DNA from: Lachnospiraceae bacterium UBA3711
GTDB taxonomy: Bacteria; Bacillota; Clostridia; Lachnospirales; Lachnospiraceae
Direction: 5' to 3'
Assembly (NCBI GenBank): GCA_002371345.1
Contig: DFHY01000079.1
Coordinates: 27,719 to 34,444 of the forward strand
Length of the DNA: 6,726 nt
Positions 1-5,336 of the stretch are shown here, piece after piece. The position numbers were made by a program, and so were the translations under genes. The notes under the pieces are model-generated. The model did not search any database. It saw only the letters and a list, made by a program, of their open reading frames with translations, and had not been told where the DNA came from. Every line of letters starts with the position of its first letter. Within the stretch, counting starts at the first letter, position 1.

Positions 1-62
1 AGCCTGACATTGTGTATTAATGAACTTATTGTATCAATTCCGGCAGCGAGGAGATGAAGAAT

Positions 63-1085
63 ATGAAAGCACTATTTATCGGAGGAACGGGGACGATCAG
101 CAAGGCCGTTGTTGAACGGCTGCTGGGAACAGGCATATGGGAGGTATGGCTGCTGAATCGGGGAAACCGCAGGATGGCGGATTCCGGCAGTATCCATCAG
201 ATCATTGCGGATATTAATGACGAGGAGGACGTGATCAGGAAGCTGGATGGCATGACATTTGACTGTGTCTGCGAATTCATCGGCTTCAAGCCGGAGGATG
301 TGAAGCGGGATTATCGTCTGTTCAAGGATAAGACGAAGCAGTATATCTATATCAGCTCCGCGTCCGCGTATAACAAGCCTTCCGCCGATTACCGCATCAC
401 GGAGGGCACAACGCTTGCCAATCCATATTGGCAGTATTCCAGAGATAAGATAGCCTGTGAGGAGTACCTGATGAAGATGTACCGCGAGGAAGGCTTTCCC
501 GTGACGATCGTACGCCCGAGCCATACATATGATGAGAGAAGCATACCGCTCGGAGTACATGGTAAGAACGGATCGTGGCAGGTCATAAGACGCATGCAGG
601 AGGGGAAGCCGGTTATCATCCAGGGAGACGGGACATCCCTCTGGCATCTTACATTTAACGAGGATTTCGCGGTCGGATATACAGCCCTCATGGGAAACAG
701 GCGCGCGATCGGAGAGGCTTTTCAGATCACAGGGGATGAGACGCTGTCATGGAACCAGATATATGCCACGATAGCGGATGCTCTGGGAGTGGAGCTGCAC
801 CCATACCACGTCGCCTCGGATTTCCTTGCCGCGGCAGGAGATAAGTATGGATATGATTATACGGGAAGCCTGACAGGCGACAAGGCGGTATCGGTTGTAT
901 TTGACAACAGTAAGCTGAAGAGACTGGCTCCCGGTATGAAGACGAATGTTCCGTTCCACATTGGCGTGCGGATTGCCCTGGAGTATATTCTTGCTCATCC
1001 GGAATGCCAGAAGGAGGATATAGAATTCGATGAATGGTGCGACCGCGTAATAGAGGCGCAGGAAGCCGCGAAAGCGCAGGTATAG
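63..1085 (+). CDS. NAD(P)-dependent epimerase/dehydratase-family (extended SDR) protein
   Basis: The protein of 340 residues opens with a beta strand and a Rossmann dinucleotide-binding loop (MKALFIGGTGTIS, glycines at residues 7, 8 and 10). It has the serine-rich strand YIYISSASAY (Ser98/99/101) and the SDR catalytic pair Tyr125-x3-Lys129 (YSRDK), followed by VRPSHTYDE, typical of the sugar-nucleotide epimerase/dehydratase superfamily. The later GDGTSLWHLTFNEDFAVGY and GEAFQITGDE segments resemble the bacterial epimerase-like group related to plastid CSP41 proteins. The substrate cannot be told from sequence, so no symbol is given. I chose ATG 63 because GAGGAG at 48-53 lies 9 nt upstream; ATG 54 directly abuts that site and would add three residues. 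No convincing promoter is visible in the 62 bases upstream, so the gene may continue an operon from the left. The downstream exonuclease follows after 34 bp and is probably co-transcribed. The family call is firm, the function is open. Confidence 0.88.
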   Translation: MKALFIGGTGTISKAVVERLLGTGIWEVWLLNRGNRRMADSGSIHQIIADINDEEDVIRKLDGMTFDCVCEFIGFKPEDVKRDYRLFKDKTKQYIYISSASAYNKPSADYRITEGTTLANPYWQYSRDKIACEEYLMKMYREEGFPVTIVRPSHTYDERSIPLGVHGKNGSWQVIRRMQEGKPVIIQGDGTSLWHLTFNEDFAVGYTALMGNRRAIGEAFQITGDETLSWNQIYATIADALGVELHPYHVASDFLAAAGDKYGYDYTGSLTGDKAVSVVFDNSKLKRLAPGMKTNVPFHIGVRIALEYILAHPECQKEDIEFDEWCDRVIEAQEAAKAQV

Positions 1086-1119
1086 ACATAGCATATCCGG
1101 ATACGTGAGGAGGATAATC

Positions 1120-1653
1120 TTGTACCGATATATAGCATTTGATGTGGAAACACCGAACAGATACAACAACCGAATGAGCGCTATCGGCATCTCGGTAATT
1201 GAGGACGGTGAGATCAAGGAGGAGTTTTTCTCATATGTCAATCCGGAGTGCCATTTTGATTATTTCAATACACAGCTGACCGGAATTGACGAGAAGACGG
1301 TTGAGTCGGCTCCGGCCTTTCCCGAACTGTGGGAGCAAATAGAGCCTCTCATGTCGTCAGGCATACTTGTGGCCCATAACGCGTCATTTGATCTGTGTGT
1401 CCTGAAAAAATGTCTTCAGCATTACGGTATCCAATGGAAAGCCATGGCAAAGTACTGCTGTACGGTTCAGATCGGCAAGAGAGTTGTTCCCGGAATACCT
1501 CACAAGCTGAATACTCTATGCGATTATTACGGCATAGAGCTTGATCATCACAAGGCTGACAGCGACAGCCATGCCTGCGCTGAGATTCTGCTCCGTTACC
1601 TTGAAGCCGGCGCGCAGGAGAAGAGCTTCATAAGGACTTATCGGTTCGAGTGA
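1120..1653 (+). CDS. DnaQ-like DEDDh 3'-5' exonuclease, small single-domain protein
   Basis: This 177-residue protein has the full exonuclease signature: Asp8-x-Glu10 in FDVET (Exo I), Asp91 in HNASFDL (Exo II), and His144 with Asp149 in HHKADSDSHACAE (Exo III). That defines the DEDDh type, a two-metal 3'-5' exonuclease acting on DNA or RNA ends. Its length matches stand-alone DnaQ/RNase T-like proteins of Firmicutes that are a single exonuclease domain; there is no BRCT or polymerase domain. It could serve in proofreading, repair or RNA trimming; the sequence does not decide. The start is TTG 1120, because AGGAGG at 1108-1113 sits 6 nt before it. The in-frame GTG at 1105 would place the ribosome binding site inside the gene. 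It lies 34 bp after the epimerase-like gene, so a two-gene operon is likely. No U-tract terminator separates it from the next promoter. Confidence 0.87.
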   Translation: MYRYIAFDVETPNRYNNRMSAIGISVIEDGEIKEEFFSYVNPECHFDYFNTQLTGIDEKTVESAPAFPELWEQIEPLMSSGILVAHNASFDLCVLKKCLQHYGIQWKAMAKYCCTVQIGKRVVPGIPHKLNTLCDYYGIELDHHKADSDSHACAEILLRYLEAGAQEKSFIRTYRFE

Positions 1654-1661
1654 TCAAATAT

Positions 1662-1686
1662 TCCCCTCTTGACATACAGGAGGGGA
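1662..1686. repeat. 25-bp spaced inverted repeat enclosing the iscS -35 box
   Basis: TCCCCTC (1662-1668) and its perfect complement GAGGGGA (1680-1686) flank an 11-nt centre containing TTGACA, the predicted -35 box. As RNA it would form a 7-bp hairpin, but no T run follows, so it is not a normal intrinsic terminator for the exonuclease gene. It may be a second protein-binding site at the promoter, an attenuating hairpin for read-through, or chance. Confidence 0.4.
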
Positions 1687-1697
1687 TGCGTTATGCT
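1669..1697 (+). promoter_or_regulatory. sigma-A-type promoter of the iscS-iscU operon
   Basis: A consensus -35 box, TTGACA (1669-1674), is followed after exactly 17 nt by TATGCT (1692-1697), a 4/6 match to the -10 box. Transcription should start near 1703-1705, leaving a leader of about 55 nt before iscS. The start point falls inside the palindrome at 1701-1725, the usual geometry for repression. Confidence 0.75.
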
Positions 1698-1700
1698 CCA

Positions 1701-1725
1701 ATTACCTACTTAATGAGTGGGTAAT
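1701..1725. promoter_or_regulatory. Rrf2/IscR-type operator overlapping the iscS transcription start
   Basis: The left arm ATTACCTACT (1701-1710) and right arm AGTGGGTAAT (1716-1725) form a 10-bp inverted repeat with one mismatch around a 5-bp AT-rich centre, TAATG. Size, spacing and the ACC...GGT arms resemble what I recall of operators of clostridial IscR-like Rrf2 regulators; this is recollection, not a search. An Rrf2 protein with cluster-type cysteines is encoded downstream at 3665, the obvious candidate to bind here. The placement over the predicted start site implies repression of iscSU. The palindrome is directly visible; the binding partner is inferred. Confidence 0.75.
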
Positions 1726-1757
1726 AAATCAGGGCGGTGCCCAAGAAGGAGGGTTTG

Positions 1758-2948
1758 ATGATATACGCAGATAACGCGGCTACGACGAAAATGAGTCCGG
1801 CGGCTGTTGACGCGGTCCTTAAGTGTATGAATGACTGCTGGGGCAATCCTTCAAGTCTGTATGAGCATGGACAGAAGGCGAAGGAGATGCTTGAAAATGC
1901 AAGGGACAGGATAGCGGCCTGTCTTGACTGCAGCCCGCGGGAGATCCTGTTTACTTCAGGCGGGAGCGAGGCTGACAATCAGGCGATTCTGTCGGCGGCT
2001 TCTTTTGGCGCGAAGAAGGGGAAGAAGCATATTATCTCGACTGCTTTCGAGCATCATGCGGTGCTTCATACGCTGGATAAGCTGAGGCGGGAAGGCTTCG
2101 AGGTCACACTGCTGGATGTCCACAGTGACGGGATAGTAACCCCGCAGCAGGTTGAGGAGGCCATCAGAGACGATACCTGTCTTGTGACGATCATGTATGC
2201 CAACAATGAGATAGGAACGATCGAACCGATCAAGGATATAGGCGCGGTCTGCAGGCGGAAGGGCGTTCTGTTCCATACTGACGCGGTACAGGCTGTCGGT
2301 CATGTTCCAGTCTCGGTCCGTGAGCAGAATATAGATATGCTGTCTCTGTCGGCGCATAAGTTCCATGGCCCGAAAGGGATCGGAGTCCTGTACGCGAAGA
2401 AGGGCGTGCGGCTGGAGCCTCTTATCAACGGAGGCGCGCAGGAGAGGGGCAAGAGGGCAGGCACTGAAAATGTTCCTGCGATCGCCGGCATGGCTGCCGC
2501 TCTTGAGGAAGCATGCAGAAACATCGATAAGGATGCCGGGAAGGTATCAGCCCTCCGGGACCGCCTGATAGAGGGACTGGACAATATACCATACTCTGAG
2601 CTGAACGGAAGCCGTGAGAGCCGTCTGCCGGGAAATGTCAACTTCTGCTTTGAGGGAATCGAGGGTGAGTCCCTTCTGCTGCTTCTTGACGACAAGGGGA
2701 TATGCGCTTCATCGGGAAGCGCGTGTACATCGGGATCGCTCGATCCGAGCCATGTGCTTCTGGCTATAGGCCGCCCGCATGAGGTGGCGCACGGCTCACT
2801 CAGACTGACTATAGACGCTCAGACAACCGCAGAAGATGTGGAGTACATTATCCGCAGCGTCTCAGAGGTAGTGTCATATCTCAGAGGTATGTCCCCCTTC
2901 TGGAGAGACCTGATGACAGGGAAGCGTATTCATGTCTTTAAGGAATAA
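1758..2948 (+). CDS. iscS: Cysteine desulfurase (IscS/NifS family)
   Basis: This cytosolic PLP enzyme removes sulfur from L-cysteine, giving alanine and an enzyme persulfide that supplies Fe-S cluster assembly. Its 396 residues show the class V aminotransferase fold from the start (MIYADNAATT). The PLP-stacking His99 lies in EHHAVLHT, the PLP Schiff-base Lys201 in SAHKFHGPKG, and RAGTENV follows. The catalytic Cys323 lies in the mobile loop SSGSACTSG, which has the extended form of group I IscS/NifS rather than the short SufS loop. The C-terminal MSPFWRDL stretch resembles clostridial NifS-type proteins. ATG 1758 is preferred because AAGGAGG (1746-1752) lies 5 nt upstream; upstream GTG 1737 has no site and would include the ribosome binding site in the gene. 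It has its own promoter and operator and is followed 65 bp later by iscU, its scaffold partner. It could be called nifS, but no nitrogenase genes are seen. Confidence 0.96.
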   Translation: MIYADNAATTKMSPAAVDAVLKCMNDCWGNPSSLYEHGQKAKEMLENARDRIAACLDCSPREILFTSGGSEADNQAILSAASFGAKKGKKHIISTAFEHHAVLHTLDKLRREGFEVTLLDVHSDGIVTPQQVEEAIRDDTCLVTIMYANNEIGTIEPIKDIGAVCRRKGVLFHTDAVQAVGHVPVSVREQNIDMLSLSAHKFHGPKGIGVLYAKKGVRLEPLINGGAQERGKRAGTENVPAIAGMAAALEEACRNIDKDAGKVSALRDRLIEGLDNIPYSELNGSRESRLPGNVNFCFEGIEGESLLLLLDDKGICASSGSACTSGSLDPSHVLLAIGRPHEVAHGSLRLTIDAQTTAEDVEYIIRSVSEVVSYLRGMSPFWRDLMTGKRIHVFKE

Positions 2949-3013
2949 AAAACCGGAGACCTTATGAAGCACAGCCATTTCTGAATGATGTGAGGCGGTG
3001 AGGAGGATAGATT

Positions 3014-3439
3014 ATGGCATTATATAGTGAGACGGTGATGGATCATTTTCGCAATCCGAGAAATGTCGGAGTGATAGAGGACGCGGACGGGGTCGGTGAA
3101 GCGGGGAATCCCGTGTGCGGCGATATCATGAAGATATACCTTAAGATCGAAGATGATTCTATCAAGGATGTAAAGTTTGAGACATTTGGCTGCGGAAGCG
3201 CCATTGCCTCCAGTTCTATGGCAACGGAGCTGATCAAGGGCAAACCTGTGTCAGAGGCTATGGCGCTTACAAACAAGGCTGTCACCGAGGCTCTGAATGG
3301 CCTTCCGGCGCATAAGCTCCACTGCTCCGTGCTGGCGGAGGAGGCTATACAGGCCGCGTTCAAGGATTATTATGACAAGAATCACATTCCTTATGATGAA
3401 AGCCAGTTTCCGGCTGTGTCAGAACACGGGGAGGAGTGA
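3014..3439 (+). CDS. iscU: Iron-sulfur cluster assembly scaffold protein (IscU/NifU N-terminal type)
   Basis: IscU receives sulfur from IscS plus iron, builds a [2Fe-2S] or [4Fe-4S] cluster and hands it to apo-proteins. The 141-residue protein carries all three ligand cysteines in family context: Cys35 in GNPVCGD, Cys60 in FGCGSAIASSS and Cys104 in KLHCSVLAEEA. His103 beside the last cysteine and Asp37 after the first match known cluster ligands or modulators. It has only the N-terminal scaffold domain, without the ferredoxin-like or Nfu domains of long NifU. The short tail after about residue 120 (DYYDKNHIPYDES) is common in clostridial versions. AGGAGG at 3001-3006 lies 7 nt before ATG 3014. 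It is co-transcribed with iscS (65-bp gap, no terminator). No hscA, hscB, fdx or iscA follows, so this is the minimal two-gene module. Confidence 0.96.
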   Translation: MALYSETVMDHFRNPRNVGVIEDADGVGEAGNPVCGDIMKIYLKIEDDSIKDVKFETFGCGSAIASSSMATELIKGKPVSEAMALTNKAVTEALNGLPAHKLHCSVLAEEAIQAAFKDYYDKNHIPYDESQFPAVSEHGEE

Positions 3440-3452
3440 GTTGATATCCAGA

Positions 3453-3536
3453 TGTCATAACACACAGTGAGGACTGAGTGAAACAGATCACACTTCTTCA
3501 CACAGCCTGCACAGCATCCGCTGTCATAACACACAG
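3453..3536 (+). repeat. Direct repeat pair in the iscU-rrf2 intergenic region
   Basis: The 15-mer TGTCATAACACACAG occurs exactly at 3453-3467 and again at 3522-3536, 69 bp apart. Looser similarity continues downstream (AG, three variable bases, TGAGT, then AAA in both). The DNA between is rich in CACA/ACAG motifs. The 225-bp gap 3440-3664 otherwise holds no convincing gene, and no hairpin with a T run ends the iscSU transcript. Function unknown; a duplicated binding site or a small local duplication are both possible. Confidence 0.6.
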
Positions 3537-3577
3537 AGAAATGAGTAAAGCATATTCCCTTTTATTATCCGCAAATG

Positions 3578-3593
3578 CTTATCATGTGGTAAG
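3578..3593. promoter_or_regulatory. Imperfect 16-bp palindrome and weak -10-like box before the rrf2 gene
   Basis: CTTATCAT/GTGGTAAG matches itself at six of eight pairs. GATAAT (3593-3598) at its right edge resembles a -10 box, but no good -35 box lies 16-18 nt upstream. It could be an autoregulatory site for the Rrf2 protein; its arm spacing differs from the iscS operator, so a shared regulator is not assured. Confidence 0.25.
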
Positions 3594-3621
3594 ATAATGA
3601 TGCTTCATAGCAGGCTGACAT

Positions 3622-3642
3622 TTGCATCAGGAGAACATGCAA
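3622..3642 (+). repeat. 21-bp inverted repeat with an SD-like core in the rrf2 leader
   Basis: TTGCAT (3622-3627) and ATGCAA (3637-3642) are exact complements around a 9-nt centre, CAGGAGAAC. The centre contains AGGAG followed by ATG-CAA-TAG, a two-codon minigene. In RNA the 6-bp stem would be weak. It lies 22 nt before the regulator start and could tune translation or be a DNA-binding site. Confidence 0.25.
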
Positions 3643-3664
3643 TAGATGGGGCAGGTGATGACAC

Positions 3665-4081
3665 ATGATGGTATCGACGAAAGGACGCTACGCGCTCCGT
3701 GTGATGATTGATCTGGCTGAAAATAACGACGGCGGCTTTATTCCGATGAGAGAGGTGGCTGAGAGACAGGAGATATCACTGAAATATCTCGAGAGGATTC
3801 TGCCGGCGCTTGTATCCGCCCATCTAGTGGAGGGCGTTCACGGAAAGGGCGGCGGATACTGCCTGACAAGAAAGCCTTCCGAGTATTCGGTGGGCGAGAT
3901 CCTCAGAGTTACGGAGGGCGATATAGCCCCGGTGTCGTGTGTAGAGTGCGATGCTCAGGCATGCGGGCGCGAGGAGAATTGCCGGACGCTTCCGATGTGG
4001 AAAGAGCTTAAGGAACGTATCGCCGATTATGTTGACCACGTCACGCTGGCGGATCTCATGGGCGATAATAAATCAAGGTGA
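3665..4081 (+). CDS. iscR: Rrf2-family transcriptional regulator, IscR-like (cluster-type cysteines)
   Basis: The protein of 138 residues begins with the Rrf2 hallmark (M)MVSTKGRYALRVMIDLA. A winged helix-turn-helix covers about residues 28-67: REVAERQEISLKYLERIL is the recognition region and HGKGGGYCL the wing. GEILRVTEGDIAPVSC then leads into a cysteine cluster at residues 92, 95, 100 and 106. E. coli IscR binds its [2Fe-2S] cluster through three cysteines in this same region. Such regulators repress isc genes when holo and de-repress when clusters are short; here the operator at 1701-1725 is the likely target. ATG 3665 or the adjacent ATG 3668 is the start: AGGTGAT at 3653-3659 is a partial ribosome binding site, and an in-frame TGA at 3659 excludes anything earlier. 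The cysteines argue against CymR, the other Rrf2 type linked to cysteine metabolism and CysK, although cysK follows directly. The symbol rests on family and context. Confidence 0.85.
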   Translation: MMVSTKGRYALRVMIDLAENNDGGFIPMREVAERQEISLKYLERILPALVSAHLVEGVHGKGGGYCLTRKPSEYSVGEILRVTEGDIAPVSCVECDAQACGREENCRTLPMWKELKERIADYVDHVTLADLMGDNKSR

Positions 4082-4130
4082 ACGAAGGACAGCAGACCAT
4101 GCCCTGGTGAAAAAGATGCTTTTAACCCAA

Positions 4131-4143
4131 CATCATTATGATG
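4131..4143. promoter_or_regulatory. Perfect 13-bp palindrome over a -10-like box upstream of cysK
   Basis: CATCAT-T-ATGATG is an exact palindrome. It contains TATGAT (4137-4142), a 5/6 match to a -10 box, 64 nt before the cysK start. I see no -35 box at the right distance, so it may be an activator-dependent or operator-controlled promoter, or coincidence. The rest of the 125-bp gap 4082-4206 shows no terminator, so read-through from the regulator gene is also likely. Confidence 0.3.
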
Positions 4144-4206
4144 AGTGAACAGAGCCCGCTGAGGCTGAGCATACTGCCGGCCAAACGCGGCGGAATGGAG
4201 AATAAT

Positions 4207-5139
4207 ATGTCGAATATAAAGGAATCTGCACTGGAACTTATCGGCGGAACCCCGCTGCTTCGCGCGTCCAGGTACAGCGCGGCTGCCGGAATTGCCGGCG
4301 GAGAACTGCTTGTGAAGCTTGAGTATCTGAATCCGGCGGGTTCTGTCAAGGACAGAATAGCATGGGGCATGATCCGTGACGCGGAGGAGAAGGGTATCCT
4401 GAAGGAAGGATCGACAATCATCGAACCGACCAGCGGCAATACCGGTATAGGGCTGGCGGCAGTCGCGGCCGCAAGGGGATACAAGGCCATCTTCACCCTG
4501 CCCGAGACGATGAGCGTTGAGAGACGCAAGCTTCTGCAGGCATACGGCGCAAAACTGGAGCTGACTGAAGGCGCGAAGGGAATGAAGGGCGCGATCGCAA
4601 AAGCCGAGGAGCTCAGGGAGTCGATACCCGGAGCAGTGATCCTCGGACAGTTCGTCAATCCGGCAAACCCCGAGGAGCACTATCTCACGACAGGCCCGGA
4701 GATCTGGGAGCAGACGGGCGGTAAGGTTGACGTATTTGCGGCGGGCGTCGGCACAGGCGGAACAATCACGGGTGTGGGGCGTTATCTCAAGGAGAAGAAT
4801 CCTGATGTGAAGATAGTGGCGGTTGAACCGGAGTCGTCGCCGGTGCTTTCGAAGGGAACTGCAGGAGCGCATAAGATTCAGGGAATCGGCGCCGGATTTG
4901 TACCGGATACTCTGGATACGAAGATATATGATGAGGTAATCACGATTTCGAATGAAGACGCTTTTGCGGAGGGCAGAAGATTCGCTGTCTCCGAAGGAAT
5001 CCTGGTAGGTATCTCTTCAGGAGCCGCGCTCAGGGCCGGAGCCATTCTGGCGTCAAGACCAGAGCTTGCGGGTAAGAATATTGTGGTGCTGCTTCCTGAT
5101 TCCGGGGACCGGTATCTGTCGACAGCTCTGTTCGCGTAA
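4207..5139 (+). CDS. cysK: Cysteine synthase A (O-acetylserine sulfhydrylase)
   Basis: The enzyme condenses O-acetyl-L-serine with sulfide to give L-cysteine and acetate, the last step of cysteine biosynthesis, in the cytosol. Its 310 residues are full length for CysK. The N-terminus MSNIKESALELIGGTPLL is classic for the family. Lys48 in NPAGSVKDR is the PLP Schiff-base lysine, and TSGNTG (75-80) binds the substrate carboxylate. GTGGT (182-186) binds the PLP phosphate; SSGAA (270-274) and DSGDRYLST (298 onward) hold the pyridine ring side. ATG 4207 is chosen because GGAG (4197-4200) lies 6 nt upstream and the family N-terminus begins there; ATG 4195 or 4138 would add residues without a good site. 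It follows the Rrf2 gene by 125 bp on the same strand. It makes the substrate of IscS, so the locus joins cysteine synthesis to cluster assembly. No cysE is present to supply O-acetylserine. Confidence 0.95.
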   Translation: MSNIKESALELIGGTPLLRASRYSAAAGIAGGELLVKLEYLNPAGSVKDRIAWGMIRDAEEKGILKEGSTIIEPTSGNTGIGLAAVAAARGYKAIFTLPETMSVERRKLLQAYGAKLELTEGAKGMKGAIAKAEELRESIPGAVILGQFVNPANPEEHYLTTGPEIWEQTGGKVDVFAAGVGTGGTITGVGRYLKEKNPDVKIVAVEPESSPVLSKGTAGAHKIQGIGAGFVPDTLDTKIYDEVITISNEDAFAEGRRFAVSEGILVGISSGAALRAGAILASRPELAGKNIVVLLPDSGDRYLSTALFA

Positions 5140-5200
5140 GAAGTCCGGCGTAAAGCTGCCGCGCGTTCGGGCGCAAATGACCAGGGCAGAATTGATCACA

Positions 5201-5237
5201 CCCACAGCACAGAACACATCGTGTTATGAGCTGTGGG
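5201..5237 (+). repeat. Two-tier stable hairpin downstream of cysK
   Basis: CCCACAGC (5201-5208) pairs perfectly with GCTGTGGG (5230-5237). Inside, across a 4x4 internal loop, AACAC (5213-5217) pairs with GTGTT (5221-5225) around a 3-nt loop. It sits 61 nt after the cysK stop and would fold strongly in RNA. No T run follows on either strand, so it is more likely a 3'-end stabilising or Rho-related structure than a textbook intrinsic terminator. Confidence 0.55.
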
Positions 5238-5245
5238 CGGCCAAT

Positions 5246-5270
5246 AAAAAAAGCACCCGCAAAAGGCGTC
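5246..5270 (-). terminator. Possible minus-strand terminator (weak stem, seven-U tract)
   Basis: Read on the minus strand, a short stem (plus-strand GCACC at 5253-5257 with GGCGTC at 5265-5270, one bulge and one G-U pair) is followed by seven T residues (A run 5246-5252). It could stop transcription that passes the recombinase remnant. The stem is weak; GCACCCGC with its A run also looks like half of a once longer, symmetrical terminator. Confidence 0.35.
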
Positions 5271-5301
5271 CTCACTAAGGGATTTTAATCCTTAAAAGAA
5301 T

Positions 5302-5336
5302 AACGGCATAGCTGGCATTACGCTGGTTATGCCGTT
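5302..5336. terminator. Bidirectional terminator between cysK and the recombinase remnant
   Basis: AACGGCATA (5302-5310) and TATGCCGTT (5328-5336) form a perfect 9-bp stem around a 17-nt loop. T-rich DNA follows in both directions (TTTCTTCTT on plus, ATTCTTTTAAG on minus). The right arm overlaps the last codons and stop of the minus-strand recombinase, as is usual for that gene's own terminator. The small palindrome AAGGGATT...AATCCTT (5277-5293) lies just beyond it. Confidence 0.6.

Noticed and set aside
1..62. Promoter for the first gene (TTGTGT at 10-15 with TATCAA at 32-37)
   Set aside because: Both boxes are poor and the spacing is 16 nt; upstream sequence is cut off, so an operon continuing from the left is as likely.
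747..1241. Minus-strand open frames opposite the epimerase-like gene and the exonuclease
   Set aside because: They lie opposite recognised genes on the plus strand, have no ribosome binding site that I noticed, and encode nothing recognisable.
2964..2984. Six-codon frame MKHSHF between iscS and iscU
   Set aside because: It has a GGAGA-like site but is too short to support without conservation; more likely simple spacer.
3440..3664. CRISPR-like array suggested by the repeated 15-mer
   Set aside because: Only two copies, no dyad in the repeat, spacer not of typical size, and no cas genes.
4138..4206. In-frame extension of cysK from ATG 4138 giving a 23-residue N-terminal addition
   Set aside because: No ribosome binding site precedes 4138, and the family N-terminus MSNIxESALELIG begins at 4207 with GGAG at proper distance.
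4027..4872. Long minus-strand open frame across the rrf2 end and cysK
   Set aside because: It is antisense to a strongly recognisable gene, has a low-complexity Arg/Leu/Ser-rich composition and no domain; a codon-usage shadow.
5277..5293. AAGGGATT/AATCCTT stretch as a tRNA anticodon arm or tRNA-Leu remnant used as an attachment site
   Set aside because: It superficially resembles a tRNA-Leu(UAA) anticodon arm, but no acceptor stem, D arm or T arm (GGTTCGA) is present nearby.
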